NCBI GenBank assembly: GCA_964428935.1
Contig: CAYSAG010000051.1
Span: forward strand, 1 to 22,833
Source of the DNA: JAADHY01 sp964428935
Lineage (GTDB): Bacteria > Planctomycetota > Planctomycetia > Planctomycetales > Planctomycetaceae
DNA: 22,833 bases
Reading direction: 5' to 3'
In this document: in pieces, positions 8,255 through 16,299 of the stretch
Layout: each line of letters begins with the position of its first letter
Position numbering within the stretch: position 1 is the stretch's first letter
Translations under genes and position numbers: made by a program
Notes under the pieces: generated by a model
The model's input: only the letters and a program-made list of their open reading frames with translations
The model's database searches: none
Told to the model about the DNA's origin: nothing

Positions 8255-9118
8255 TCAACCGCCGTCGCGAGTCAACTGCTGGAAACGCTGACGCAGCTCG
8301 CGAGTCACCGGGCCCGGCTTGCCGTCACCAATGGTCCGACCGTCCAAACTGACGACTGGAATCACTTCGGCAGCCGTGCCGGTCAGGAAGCACTCGTCGG
8401 CTACAAAAATGTCGTGCCGTTGCAAAGTCGTTTCCTCGACCGGGTAGCCGGCTTCTCGAGCCAGACGAATGACGACGTTGCGTGTAATTCCCACCAGAAT
8501 GCCAGCGTCCGGCGGCGGAGTGCGAATGACGCCGTCTTTGACGACGAAAATGTTGTCGCCCGTGCATTCCGCCACCTCGCCCTTGTGGTTCAACATCAAG
8601 GCTTCAATCGCCCCGGCGTCGGTCCCCTCAATCTTGGCCAGAATGTTGTTCAAGTAGTTGAGCGACTTGATTCGCGGGCTGAGAGCGGCCGGGTGGTTGC
8701 GAATGGTGCTGGCTGTGACCAAGTGCAGACCGTTCTCGTAGAACTCCGGCGGGTACAAAGTAATCGTGTCGGCAATGATGATGACCTGCGGGTTGCTGGT
8801 TTTGCGGATGTCCAGTCCGAGCGTGCCGGCACCGCGAGTCACGACCAGTCGAACGTAGCCGTCTTGGATTTCATTCGCCGCGACCGTCTGTTCGACCGCC
8901 CGAATCATTTCGTCGGGCGTCATGGGAATCGAAAGTCGAATGGCCTTGGCGCTCTCATACAACCGCTCCACGTGCTCCTTCAACAAGAACACGCGGCCGC
9001 TGTAAACGCGAATGCCCTCGAAGACGCCGTCGCCGTAGAGCAGGCCGTGGTCGAAAACGCTGATTTTGGCCTCTGCCTGGTCGACCAAAGCCCCGCTGAT
9101 GAAAACCTTTTTCCCCAT
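8255..9118 (-). CDS. ilvE: Class IV aminotransferase, branched-chain type
   Basis: A 287-residue PLP-dependent fold-type IV aminotransferase. It most likely moves the amino group between glutamate and the 2-oxo acids of Leu, Ile and Val, the last step of branched-chain amino-acid synthesis. The PLP lysine is K151 in 'SPRIKSLNYLNN'. Other family marks are 'VFDHGLLYGDGVFEGIRVY' (residues 21–39), 'EVAECTGDNIF' (about 181–191) and 'GITRNVVIRLA' (210–220), with 'FLTGTAAEVIPV' near the end. Length is normal. D-amino-acid aminotransferase and aminodeoxychorismate lyase share the fold, but the KSLNYLNN context favours IlvE. A GGGGTGGG stretch about 13 bases upstream of the ATG is the only ribosome-site candidate. 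It appears to head the ilvE–PGPGW–uvrA operon. Confidence 0.88.
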   Translation of the reverse strand: MGKKVFISGALVDQAEAKISVFDHGLLYGDGVFEGIRVYSGRVFLLKEHVERLYESAKAIRLSIPMTPDEMIRAVEQTVAANEIQDGYVRLVVTRGAGTLGLDIRKTSNPQVIIIADTITLYPPEFYENGLHLVTASTIRNHPAALSPRIKSLNYLNNILAKIEGTDAGAIEALMLNHKGEVAECTGDNIFVVKDGVIRTPPPDAGILVGITRNVVIRLAREAGYPVEETTLQRHDIFVADECFLTGTAAEVIPVVSLDGRTIGDGKPGPVTRELRQRFQQLTRDGG

Positions 9119-9182
9119 CGATTCGCGTTTCCCACCCCGGTCTCAGAGCAACTCGGAAGCCACCGCGTCTACACAAAGCAAC

Positions 9183-9214
9183 GGGGAGACACGTCGTCGC
9201 CGGTGTGCCTCCCC
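9183..9214 (-). terminator. Stem-loop after the LolD-type ATPase gene
   Basis: GGGGAGACAC (9183–9192) pairs with GTGCCTCCCC (9205–9214) with one G·U in the minus-strand RNA, across a 12-nt loop. On the minus strand it lies 30 nt past the lolD stop and is followed by the moderately T-rich GTTGCTTTGTG, so it can serve as a terminator between lolD and ilvE. The T-run is imperfect. Confidence 0.5.
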
Positions 9215-9243
9215 GAAAAATTGGCTTCTATTGGTCGGTGCCG

Positions 9244-10011
9244 TCACGCCGCGTCGCTGACCGGCTGAATCCGGCCCTCTTTCAGACGAACGACTCGGTG
9301 AGCCTGCCGGGCGACGGACTCGTCGTGAGTGACCATGATAATAGTCAGCCCTTCTTGGGCGTTCAAGCGCTGGAGCAGCTCCATGATTTCCCAGCCGGTT
9401 TGGCTGTCCAGGTTGCCCGTGGGTTCGTCCGCCAGAAGGATTTCCGGCTTGGCCACCAGCGCTCGCGCAATGGCCGCCCGCTGCATTTCCCCGCCCGACA
9501 GTTCCGACGGCCGGTGCTTCAGCCGATGTGACAGCCCGACTTTGTCCAGAATGTCGCTCGCCATTTCCCGAAACTGCCGTCGCCGCCGCCAAAAGCTCCA
9601 AGCCGAATGGCGAATCATGAGCGGACTCATGACGTTTTCCAGAACGTTCAGCTCCGGCAGCAAATGGTAGAACTGAAAGACAAAGCCGAACACGCGGTTT
9701 CGCAGTTCGTCCCGAGCTCGGTCCGGCAAGTCGTCGACCCGCTCGCCGTGAAGCAAAATCTCACCCACGTTCGGACGGTCCAGCAGACCCAACAGGTGCA
9801 GTAACGTGCTCTTACCCGACCCCGACTGACCGACGACGGAAACGAACTCCCCTTGCCGCACCGCCAAATCCACGCCGCGCAAAACCGAAATTCGGTGCTG
9901 TCCCTTCCGAAAAGCCTTTTCCAAAGCGACGGCCGCCAGGTGTGCGTGCTTCGGATCCAAGGTTTGCGCAAGGCGCCGTCGTGTTTGCATCGCTGTCACC
10001 GCCGTTGTCAT
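9244..10011 (-). CDS. lolD: ABC transporter ATPase, LolD/MacB type
   Basis: A 255-residue ABC ATPase of the LolD/MacB/FtsE group, which powers FtsX-fold permeases in the inner membrane. Walker A is GQSGSGKST (61–69), the Q-loop Q113 lies in 'FQFYHLLPELNVLENV', the signature is LSGGEMQR (171–178), Walker B ILLADEPTGNLDS (191–203), and the H-loop is H229 in 'MVTHD'. I chose the ATG at 10011 because an AGGGAG ribosome site lies six bases upstream and the frame above it has no family similarity. It follows the LolC/E-like permease gene in the same direction, which makes it that permease's motor; the two probably extract lipoproteins for the outer membrane. Other MacB-type export roles are possible. 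The 246-bp space between the two genes is unusually long for a partner pair. Confidence 0.9.
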   Translation of the reverse strand: MTTAVTAMQTRRRLAQTLDPKHAHLAAVALEKAFRKGQHRISVLRGVDLAVRQGEFVSVVGQSGSGKSTLLHLLGLLDRPNVGEILLHGERVDDLPDRARDELRNRVFGFVFQFYHLLPELNVLENVMSPLMIRHSAWSFWRRRRQFREMASDILDKVGLSHRLKHRPSELSGGEMQRAAIARALVAKPEILLADEPTGNLDSQTGWEIMELLQRLNAQEGLTIIMVTHDESVARQAHRVVRLKEGRIQPVSDAA

Positions 10012-10167
10012 CGGAACTCCCTTTCCCGCAGGCCAGTTCGTCCGATTCGCTCCCGGTCGAACGGTTGGACCGGCGTGTCTCGCTCTACCTCGACGTCGTC
10101 CAGCCGCAGTCGGTTTCCGTTCGCTTCCTTCCGCAGGTCCGGTCAGTCCAGCAGGGGGCTGTGGTTT

Positions 10168-10195
10168 TCGCCCGCTTCGGTCGCCCGCTTCGGGC
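10168..10195. repeat. Tandem 13-bp direct repeat with palindrome
   Basis: TCGCCCGCTTCGG occurs twice in perfect tandem (10168–10180 and 10181–10193), and the second copy forms the palindrome GCCCGCTTCGGGC (10183–10195). It lies in the 246-bp space between the permease and ATPase genes; no T-run follows on either strand. Confidence 0.7.
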
Positions 10196-10257
10196 ACCGG
10201 AGTCCGGGCAAGGGCTGGCGTGGTCCACTGACGGCCGATCCGGTCCGGACGTCAAAC

Positions 10258-11931
10258 CTACTCGTAACGCAAGGCTTCGACCGGGTCCAGCCGAGCCGCT
10301 CGACGAGCCGGAAGGACGCTGGCTAGAACCGCAATCGACATGGCTCCCAGCGCCACAAAAAGGACCATCCACGGGTCCACGTGCGTCGGGATTTCCGGGA
10401 AGTAGTAAATTCGCTCGTCAAAAACCTTTCGCCCCAGCAGCCAGGACAACCCAGACTCGATTTCATTGATGTAGTGGACGAACACCAGTCCCAAAGCGAC
10501 GCCCACACCGCTGCCGACGACGCCCAGGGCCAGCCCGTAGGACAGGAAGATAGACATGATTCCGCCCGAGCTGGCTCCCAGCGCCTTCAAGATCCCAATG
10601 TCCCGAGTCTTCTCGACCACAATCATGAAAAAGATGGCCAAGATTCCAAAACCGGCGACGGCGATGATCAGAAACAGCAGCACGTTCAAGATGGCCGACT
10701 CCATTTCAACGGCAGCCAGCAGCGGTCCCTGCTTTTGTTCCCACGTCCGAACGGAAAACGTGCTGGGCGGGAAGACCGCTCGCAGCCGCCGGACAACCTC
10801 TTTCGCGTCGTCGTAGTTTTTCAGTTTGATGTGAATGGAGGTAATGGAGCGGCTTCCGGTCTCTGGGTCGATCATGCCGCGGACCCGTTGCAGTTCTTCG
10901 ATGTTGCAGAAGACGAGTGTGCTGTCGTATTCGCTCATTCCGCTCCGGAACAAGTCGACCACGGTGGCGTTGAACCGACAAACCTGAGGCGGGTGTCCGG
11001 CCGTGACCGTGCTGATTTGGACGTCGTCGCCGGGCTGGACCATTCGCACCGTCCGCATCTGTCCGGTGTCGCGGTCTTCGTACGTAAACTCGACCAGTCC
11101 GGCTCCCACGTAGACCCGCGCCGGCCACGGCGCCGTTGGGTCCGAAGCGGCGGGCTGCGCCGACGAGCCCGGCTGCGACGCGAAGGGATCGGTCGCGAAC
11201 GGGTCGTCGGGACCGGCCGTAGTCGAGCTGGCTTGGGGCGAGCTGGACGGTGTCGACGGGCCTCCAGCCACCGCGTTCGTCGCTGGACCGGCCGCCGAAC
11301 CGGGGCTGCCGAGGTCGGGAGCCCGTTCCGGCGCCGGCGGCTCCGCGGTCTGAGTCGGCTCGTTGGCGGCCAAGTCCGCCGACTGAGCGTCTTGGAGCTC
11401 CTCGAACAGTCGCTGCTGCAACACCCACCGCCGTCGGTACTCTTTCGCCTCTTCCGTCAGCTCCCAATCCGGCGGCTCGTCCATCGACTTGAGCGGCGGG
11501 CGAATGACGGTGTCTCCGTCCTTCAACGGGTGGTAGTTTTGCAAGTGCTGCACCAGCGGCCCCACTCGCGACTTGCTGACCGGGTCGATGCCGACCAACG
11601 TGACCGGCCGAGTGATCCACTGGCCCGCGTACTGGAAGCTCATCATGCCGTAAATTTCCACCGTCGGCGACATGGCTTCGATGTACTCGCCGGCGGCTTG
11701 TCGAGCCAGTTCCATCAGTTGATCGGCATTGGGGACGCCGTCCAGACTGTTCGTTTCGACGACCACGTCGGCCAGAATGCCGTGAATGCGGTCGCGCATT
11801 TCAGAGCTGAACCCGGACATGACGCTGTTGACCACAACCAACGTGGCCACGCCCAGCATCACACTGACGATGCTCGCCAGAGCAATGTAGCGGGTCTTCA
11901 GGTAGCGCAAGCAGAGCAACAACTTGTACAT
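10258..11931 (-). CDS. lolC: FtsX-fold ABC permease, LolC/LolE-like
   Basis: A 557-residue inner-membrane permease. An N-terminal membrane helix (about residues 16–38, 'IALASIVSVMLGVATLVVVNSVMSGF') matches the start of LolC/LolE. A large periplasmic domain follows, and three membrane helices in the last 170 residues form the FtsX domain, including 'EKTRDIGILKALGAS' and the terminal 'LPARRAARLDPVEALRYE'. The periplasmic domain is interrupted by a Pro/Ser/Ala/Thr-rich low-complexity stretch (about residues 183–270, with the local repeat DPFATDPFASQ), not part of typical LolC (about 400 residues). A GAGGGA ribosome site lies nine bases before the ATG. Together with the downstream ATPase it most likely releases lipoproteins from the inner membrane. 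MacB-like export is the main alternative, because only one permease gene is present. Ile ATC and GATC are used freely here, unlike in genes to the left. Confidence 0.85.
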   Translation of the reverse strand: MYKLLLCLRYLKTRYIALASIVSVMLGVATLVVVNSVMSGFSSEMRDRIHGILADVVVETNSLDGVPNADQLMELARQAAGEYIEAMSPTVEIYGMMSFQYAGQWITRPVTLVGIDPVSKSRVGPLVQHLQNYHPLKDGDTVIRPPLKSMDEPPDWELTEEAKEYRRRWVLQQRLFEELQDAQSADLAANEPTQTAEPPAPERAPDLGSPGSAAGPATNAVAGGPSTPSSSPQASSTTAGPDDPFATDPFASQPGSSAQPAASDPTAPWPARVYVGAGLVEFTYEDRDTGQMRTVRMVQPGDDVQISTVTAGHPPQVCRFNATVVDLFRSGMSEYDSTLVFCNIEELQRVRGMIDPETGSRSITSIHIKLKNYDDAKEVVRRLRAVFPPSTFSVRTWEQKQGPLLAAVEMESAILNVLLFLIIAVAGFGILAIFFMIVVEKTRDIGILKALGASSGGIMSIFLSYGLALGVVGSGVGVALGLVFVHYINEIESGLSWLLGRKVFDERIYYFPEIPTHVDPWMVLFVALGAMSIAVLASVLPARRAARLDPVEALRYE

Positions 11932-12031
11932 TTCGCCAATCCCTCGGCTAAAGCGAGCTCGACCGGTTCAATGGGTCGGCCGTCCCGCGCAGCGTCCTCC
12001 AATTTTTCGGCGAATGCTCGTGCCTTCACCC

Positions 12032-12112
12032 GGCGTGAGCCTCGTTGGATCGGCTGGGCGGTCCGCCGCAAGAAGCAGCCGGGCCGCGTGCCGATCGCGT
12101 TGGGCTCACGCC
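12032..12112 (-). other. Two-tier stem-loop at the lysS 3' end
   Basis: GGCGTGAGCC (12032–12041) and GGCTCACGCC (12103–12112) are perfect 10-bp inverted repeats. Just inside them GATCGGC and GCCGATC form a second perfect 7-bp stem, separated by a symmetrical six-base internal loop (CAACGC/CAACGA on the minus strand). A further GC-rich hairpin can form in the centre. The outer arm covers the lysS stop codon. No T-run follows, so it may stabilise the lysS mRNA end, act as a Rho-linked terminator, or be a repeat element. Confidence 0.6.
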
Positions 12113-13650
12113 GAAGCTGACTCGGCGTCCTGCTTCGGCTCCCCCCTGTCACCGGCCTCCCTGGACCGTTGGTCGTCCTCGGCCCTCTGGGGCTGCTCCG
12201 GACGCAACAGCGGAAAGAAAATGACGTCCCGAATCGTCCGGCTATTGGTCAGCAACATGACCAGTCGGTCGATGCCGATGCCCAATCCGCCGGCCGGAGG
12301 CATGCCCACTTTTAGCGCTTGGATGAAGTCGCGGTCCATGCGAGCCATGGACTCCTCTTCCGGAAGGCCGGCCAACTGCGTCCGAAACAGCTCCTCCTGC
12401 AAGTACGGATCCGTCAGTTCCGTGTACGCGTTCGCCAGCTCCATGCCGCACACAAAAAGCTCGAACCGCTCGGCGATTTCCGGTTGCTCGCGTTTGCGTT
12501 TCGTCAGCGGGCAGATCGAGGCCGGGTAGTCGATGACAAAGACCGGGCCGGTCAGTCGGTCGTGCACGACCTGTTCGAACACTTTGTCGACGACGACGTC
12601 CGGGTGGACTGCCTCGGTTTCGATTTCCAGTTCCGCCGCCGCTTTCTTGACGGCGTCCCGGTCCAGCATGTCGCAGCCCACGTGTTCGCGAAACAGCTCG
12701 GCGTACGTGCGCCGTGGCCACGGAGGCGTGAAGTCGATTACCTGCTCACCCCAAGGAACTTGAAGCGACTCGCCCAGCGACCGCACTGCGTTGACAATCA
12801 GCTTCTCGGTCAAATCCATCATGCTGCGGTAGTCGCCGTAGGCCTGGTAGATTTCGATCATGGTGAATTCGGGGTTGTGGGTCGCGTCGATGCCTTCGTT
12901 TCGAAACACGCGACCAATCTCGAAGACCCGCTCCAGGCCACCGACCAGCAGCCGCTTCAGATGCAGCTCCGGCGCGATTCGCAAGTAGAGATCGATGTCG
13001 AGAGCGTTGTGGTGCGTGACGAACGGTCTGGCGGCCGCTCCACCGGCCACCGCGTGGAGCATCGGCGTTTCGACCTCGACGAAGCCCTCCGACTTCAGCG
13101 TTTCCCGGATCGAATCGATGATCTTCGTCCGTTTCAGCATCCGCTCCAGCACGCCTTCGTTGTAGATCAGGTCGATGTAGCGGCGGCGGAGTAGCAGCTC
13201 GATGTCGCGAGCTCCGTGGTATTTCTCGGGCGGTTGGGCCAGCGACTTGCACAGCGGGGTCAGCCGGTCCACAAAAACCGATTTCTCGCCGGTGTCGGTC
13301 TTCCACAGCCAGCCGTCGATTCCGATGATGTCGCCCAAGTCAATGGCCGACAGCAACTCCCACTGCTGTTCGCCCACGTCGCCCCGCGAAAACAGCAACT
13401 GAATCTTGCCGGTCCAGTCCTTGATGTCGTAGAAGCGAAGTTTGCCCGCCTTGCGGCGGCGAAGAATTCGACCGGCCACACGCACGTACTGGCCTCGCAC
13501 GCCAGGTTCTTCCGGACACAGCTCCCGAGCCCGGGCGATCGGCATGTGTCCGTCGAAGCGACCGCCCCATGGGTCGAACCCCAGCGCTTCGATCTTCTTC
13601 AGCTTCTTCAGTCGGTCTTGTTCGAATCGGTCCGGCTTCGATTCTGCCAT
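12106..13650 (-). CDS. lysS: Lysyl-tRNA synthetase, class II
   Basis: A 514-residue class II lysyl-tRNA synthetase, which charges tRNA-Lys. The N-terminal OB-fold anticodon-binding domain is complete (about residues 50–160, with 'VAGRILRRRKAGKLRFYDIKD'). The catalytic core has motif 2 'FRNEGIDATHNPEFTMIE' and motif 3 'GGLGIGIDRLVMLLT', plus 'FVEVETPMLHAVAGGAAARPF'. A charged tail of about 30 residues follows the core. Because the anticodon domain is present, this is not the shortened EF-P ligase EpmA. I chose the ATG at 13650; an in-frame ATG at 13683 would add 11 residues but has no better ribosome site. It stands alone behind a candidate promoter. Codon use differs from most neighbours: about 27 of 35 Ile codons are ATC by hand count. 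Confidence 0.95.
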   Translation of the reverse strand: MAESKPDRFEQDRLKKLKKIEALGFDPWGGRFDGHMPIARARELCPEEPGVRGQYVRVAGRILRRRKAGKLRFYDIKDWTGKIQLLFSRGDVGEQQWELLSAIDLGDIIGIDGWLWKTDTGEKSVFVDRLTPLCKSLAQPPEKYHGARDIELLLRRRYIDLIYNEGVLERMLKRTKIIDSIRETLKSEGFVEVETPMLHAVAGGAAARPFVTHHNALDIDLYLRIAPELHLKRLLVGGLERVFEIGRVFRNEGIDATHNPEFTMIEIYQAYGDYRSMMDLTEKLIVNAVRSLGESLQVPWGEQVIDFTPPWPRRTYAELFREHVGCDMLDRDAVKKAAAELEIETEAVHPDVVVDKVFEQVVHDRLTGPVFVIDYPASICPLTKRKREQPEIAERFELFVCGMELANAYTELTDPYLQEELFRTQLAGLPEEESMARMDRDFIQALKVGMPPAGGLGIGIDRLVMLLTNSRTIRDVIFFPLLRPEQPQRAEDDQRSREAGDRGEPKQDAESASA

Positions 13651-13786
13651 TTTCTCGTTGTGGCCTTGTCTCGCTTGTCCCATCCCAGGTGCGTTGGCCG
13701 GACGAGGACGCCTTTCTGGCGTACCGGTGCCCCTTCCGCGTTGGCTGTCTGAAGCACAGCGTCAAGACGGCCGGCCAAGTCGGCAA

Positions 13787-13815
13787 ATGATCCGGGAAAC
13801 CGCTTCCAACGTCAA
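13787..13815 (-). promoter_or_regulatory. Candidate sigma-70-like promoter for lysS
   Basis: On the minus strand TTGACG (13815–13810) and GATCAT (13792–13787) are separated by 17 bases, matching the -35 and -10 consensus at five and four of six positions. A second TTGACA sits just upstream (13821–13816). Transcription would begin about 130 bases before the lysS ATG. Confidence 0.45.
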
Positions 13816-13825
13816 TGTCAAACGA

Positions 13826-13840
13826 GCATTTTGAAAATGC
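13826..13840. promoter_or_regulatory. 15-bp perfect palindrome upstream of the lysS promoter
   Basis: GCATTTTGAAAATGC is perfectly symmetrical around its central base and is an AT-rich island in GC-rich surroundings. It abuts the candidate -35 box (five bases away), where an activator site or UP element would lie. Confidence 0.4.
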
Positions 13841-14016
13841 ACAGAAGTGTCGCCACGGAGACAGACGCAGAAGGACTGCGGGCGGAGCACGTCTGGCGAA
13901 CGGAACCGGACGCGCAGAGAAACTCCTCGGGCCAAACAGGCGGGACAGACAAGACGGAGGTCGCTCAGTCGCCAGGTGCCCGGCAGCCTCCAGGCGGCCG
14001 CGGCCAGCCAACCTGG

Positions 14017-15693
14017 TCAACGAAGCGCCACACTGTGCTCCAGACGGTTGCGCGTGGCCGAGGCGGGCATGATGGGTCTGCCGTTGGGAACGATGCTCAG
14101 GCTCTCCGGACGGTTCTGCTTGAGCCAATTCGTCAAAGCGGCCAGCCGGTCGCCGGGAATGCGGTTCCGACCCTGGTCGTGCAGGACGAAGCGAATGACC
14201 GGCAGGACGGCGTTGTAAGCCTCTTCGGCCATCCGGCTGGCGCTGCCGTCCGCCAGGAAGCCTGCCGTTCGTCGTCCGTCGCTGGTCTTTTCCTGCGGAG
14301 AGACCGGCTTGAAAGCCAGGTAGATGTCCAGGAAGCAATTCATCCACGGGTAGGCGGCCGGACGTTTGTTGTACTGCAGAGCCATTTGCCGAGCCAGATC
14401 GACGATGGCGTAAATAATGGGCTTGGTTTCGATTTTCGAGTCGAGCGCCGCACGGGCAATGGCGCGGGCCGCTGCCGAACGAACCTGCCACACCTCTTTC
14501 GGGTCGGTGATCTTTTCGGCCAACGTCTGGGCGACCACCGGCACGCCGCCCCGGTCGGTCCCGAACAACACTCCGGTGGACGCCAAGCCCTCGACCAGCA
14601 CCTTCCGGTACCACCAATGCGAATCCGGCTTTCGCAGCTCACGGACGAACACGTCCACGACAGTGGCCCGCAATTTGTCGCTTCGTGGAATTCCACTGTA
14701 GAGGCAAATCCGAGCCAGCCCTTTTGCCGCCGGAATCCGGTAGACCATTCGCTGTCCAGGGTCGTTCATGACTCGCAGCAGAACCTGCGAGGCCGGGACG
14801 TACGGCACCGGCGGCACGCCCTTCATTGGGTCGCCCTCTTTCGAATCCAGCTCGGTCAACAGCAAGATGGCGTTGATCCGGACTAGGAAGGGCTGAGGGC
14901 CACCGTTTCCGCCGAAGTACAAGGTCCGGTTGGCGTACCGCTCGTACAGCTCGACCGCCACCGGGTCCTTCTGTCGCATCGACTCCAGCTCGTTGACGTC
15001 CTTCGCCTTGACCGTGCGTTTTTGTTCGTTGCCCTTGTCGTCGTACTCGGTGATTTCAATGGTGATGTCTTGGCCGTGGTCGTGGGTGATTCGGAACTTC
15101 CGCGGCTCGATGATTTCCTCAGCGGCCTTCGTCAGTTCCCCCAGGAAGAACTCACGCGGCGAGCTGTTCTTGGCGTAAAGGTGCAGTTCCCGCTGAATCT
15201 CTCGTCGCAGCCGGTACAGCGAAGTGCGGTACTTGGGCATCGTAAACCGGGCGATGTACCACCGCACTCCCTTGACGATGGCCTTGCGCTGCGAATCGTT
15301 CAGCCGCATGGACTTCAAAGCGTCATGGAAAATGAAAATGGCGGGTCGCTGACGCGGGTCGGGTGAGCGGCGGAAGGCCGTCTCTTCGTCCTCGGTCATC
15401 AACGGGTTTTCGAACTCCATTTCCGCCAGCGGTTCGCCTTCCGGTTCGGTTCCGAGCAGCGACCGGAGGTCGACTTGACGTCCCCGCTGTTGCGCAGCCA
15501 AACGCAGTCCGGTCAGCCCGCAGACCGCGAGAACCAGCGCAGCGACGAACACACCGCGCCAGCCGACTGTCCGCTCCGTGCGCGGAGCCTTCGCCGCAGG
15601 ACCGGTCGCCGAAAAGCGGACGCCGTTTTGACCGTCCGCGACGCCCTTACTGTCTTGACCCTCGACAGACCGCTGTCTTGCTCGATCGTCCAT
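14017..15693 (-). CDS. Membrane-anchored protein of unknown function, repeat-like
   Basis: A 558-residue protein that I do not recognise. A 43-residue polar N-terminus precedes a single hydrophobic segment (about 46–67, 'RGVFVAALVLAVCGLTGLRLAA'), so the bulk is probably outside the cytoplasm, anchored in the inner membrane. The rest is soluble, rich in charged helices, and from about residue 280 to 520 shows alternating hydrophobic helices ('ATVVDVFVRELRKPDSHWWYRKVLVEGLAST', 'SAAARAIARAALDS') that resemble HEAT/ARM-type repeats. No catalytic motif stands out. Such proteins are frequent in planctomycetes. The ATG at 15693 has only an adjacent AGGCGG, so the start is uncertain, although the membrane segment supports a start before it. 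It may share a transcript with lysS, but a 366-bp gap with its own promoter candidate separates them. Confidence 0.8.
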   Translation of the reverse strand: MDDRARQRSVEGQDSKGVADGQNGVRFSATGPAAKAPRTERTVGWRGVFVAALVLAVCGLTGLRLAAQQRGRQVDLRSLLGTEPEGEPLAEMEFENPLMTEDEETAFRRSPDPRQRPAIFIFHDALKSMRLNDSQRKAIVKGVRWYIARFTMPKYRTSLYRLRREIQRELHLYAKNSSPREFFLGELTKAAEEIIEPRKFRITHDHGQDITIEITEYDDKGNEQKRTVKAKDVNELESMRQKDPVAVELYERYANRTLYFGGNGGPQPFLVRINAILLLTELDSKEGDPMKGVPPVPYVPASQVLLRVMNDPGQRMVYRIPAAKGLARICLYSGIPRSDKLRATVVDVFVRELRKPDSHWWYRKVLVEGLASTGVLFGTDRGGVPVVAQTLAEKITDPKEVWQVRSAAARAIARAALDSKIETKPIIYAIVDLARQMALQYNKRPAAYPWMNCFLDIYLAFKPVSPQEKTSDGRRTAGFLADGSASRMAEEAYNAVLPVIRFVLHDQGRNRIPGDRLAALTNWLKQNRPESLSIVPNGRPIMPASATRNRLEHSVALR

Positions 15694-16299
15694 CCGCCTG
15701 ACCCGGATTCAAGATGAGCCACGCTCTGGTCGCGTCCGGGCGGCTCGCTGACCGCTGAAACACGCTGGGGCCAACCCGAGCGGCACTCGGCTCCGCCGCC
15801 AAAGCCGTTCGCACCCGGCGAAGCCGACCTGACTCAACAGGCCGCGACCTGGAGCGAGTTGAGGCACGTCGCTGCCGCCGCCGGCAGCCGTCGTCACAGG
15901 TAAGAGCCGTTACCCCCGCCTCGCGTTCAACCTTCTGCCCGTTTCCAACCGCACGCCCTTCCGGTCGGCCGAACCGCTTCCGTCGGAGCAACCGTTCTAG
16001 CGTACCGTGCGGCTGAAGGCAGTGCTACCGCAAAACGGAGCGGACTGCTGGACAGGCAGCCGATTGTAACGCTCGAACTGCAAAAGTGATACCAAGAATC
16101 GGCGCCCGTCTCCACCCCAGTTTCGCAGAATCGCAAAAGGCCTCACAGCCGGCAAGTCCCGACCCACGGAAGGACGAGCCCGACGAGCGCAAGGACGAGC
16201 CTGGCGGGGGGCCCGAGGGCCGACAGGCTGTTTCCACGGCCCACGCTCTCCGCTCCCGTCGTCGTCGCCTTCTCGACACGCCAGCACCAGCCGCTGCGC
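15694..16299. other. 606-bp gap, no convincing gene
   Basis: Both flanking genes are on the minus strand: the end of the aminomutase gene on the right, the start of the unknown anchored protein on the left. A plus-strand frame beginning at 16086 encodes a short run 'RKDEPDERKDEP' caused by an 11-bp direct repeat AAGGACGAGCC (16171–16181 and 16191–16201). That frame then runs into the opposite strand of the aminomutase gene and looks non-coding. The promoter of the anchored protein should be here; a TAGAAC -10-like box near 16000 on the minus strand has no good -35. Confidence 0.5.

Noticed and set aside
9119..9145. T-box-like GGGTGGGAAACGCG just upstream of ilvE
   Set aside because: It resembles the T-box AGGGTGGNACCGCG but has one extra base, sits directly before the start codon with no room for an antiterminator, and no specifier stem is visible.
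12106..13650. LysRS gene as the EF-P ligase EpmA
   Set aside because: The N-terminal anticodon-binding OB domain is complete and the length is that of a true LysRS; EpmA lacks this domain.
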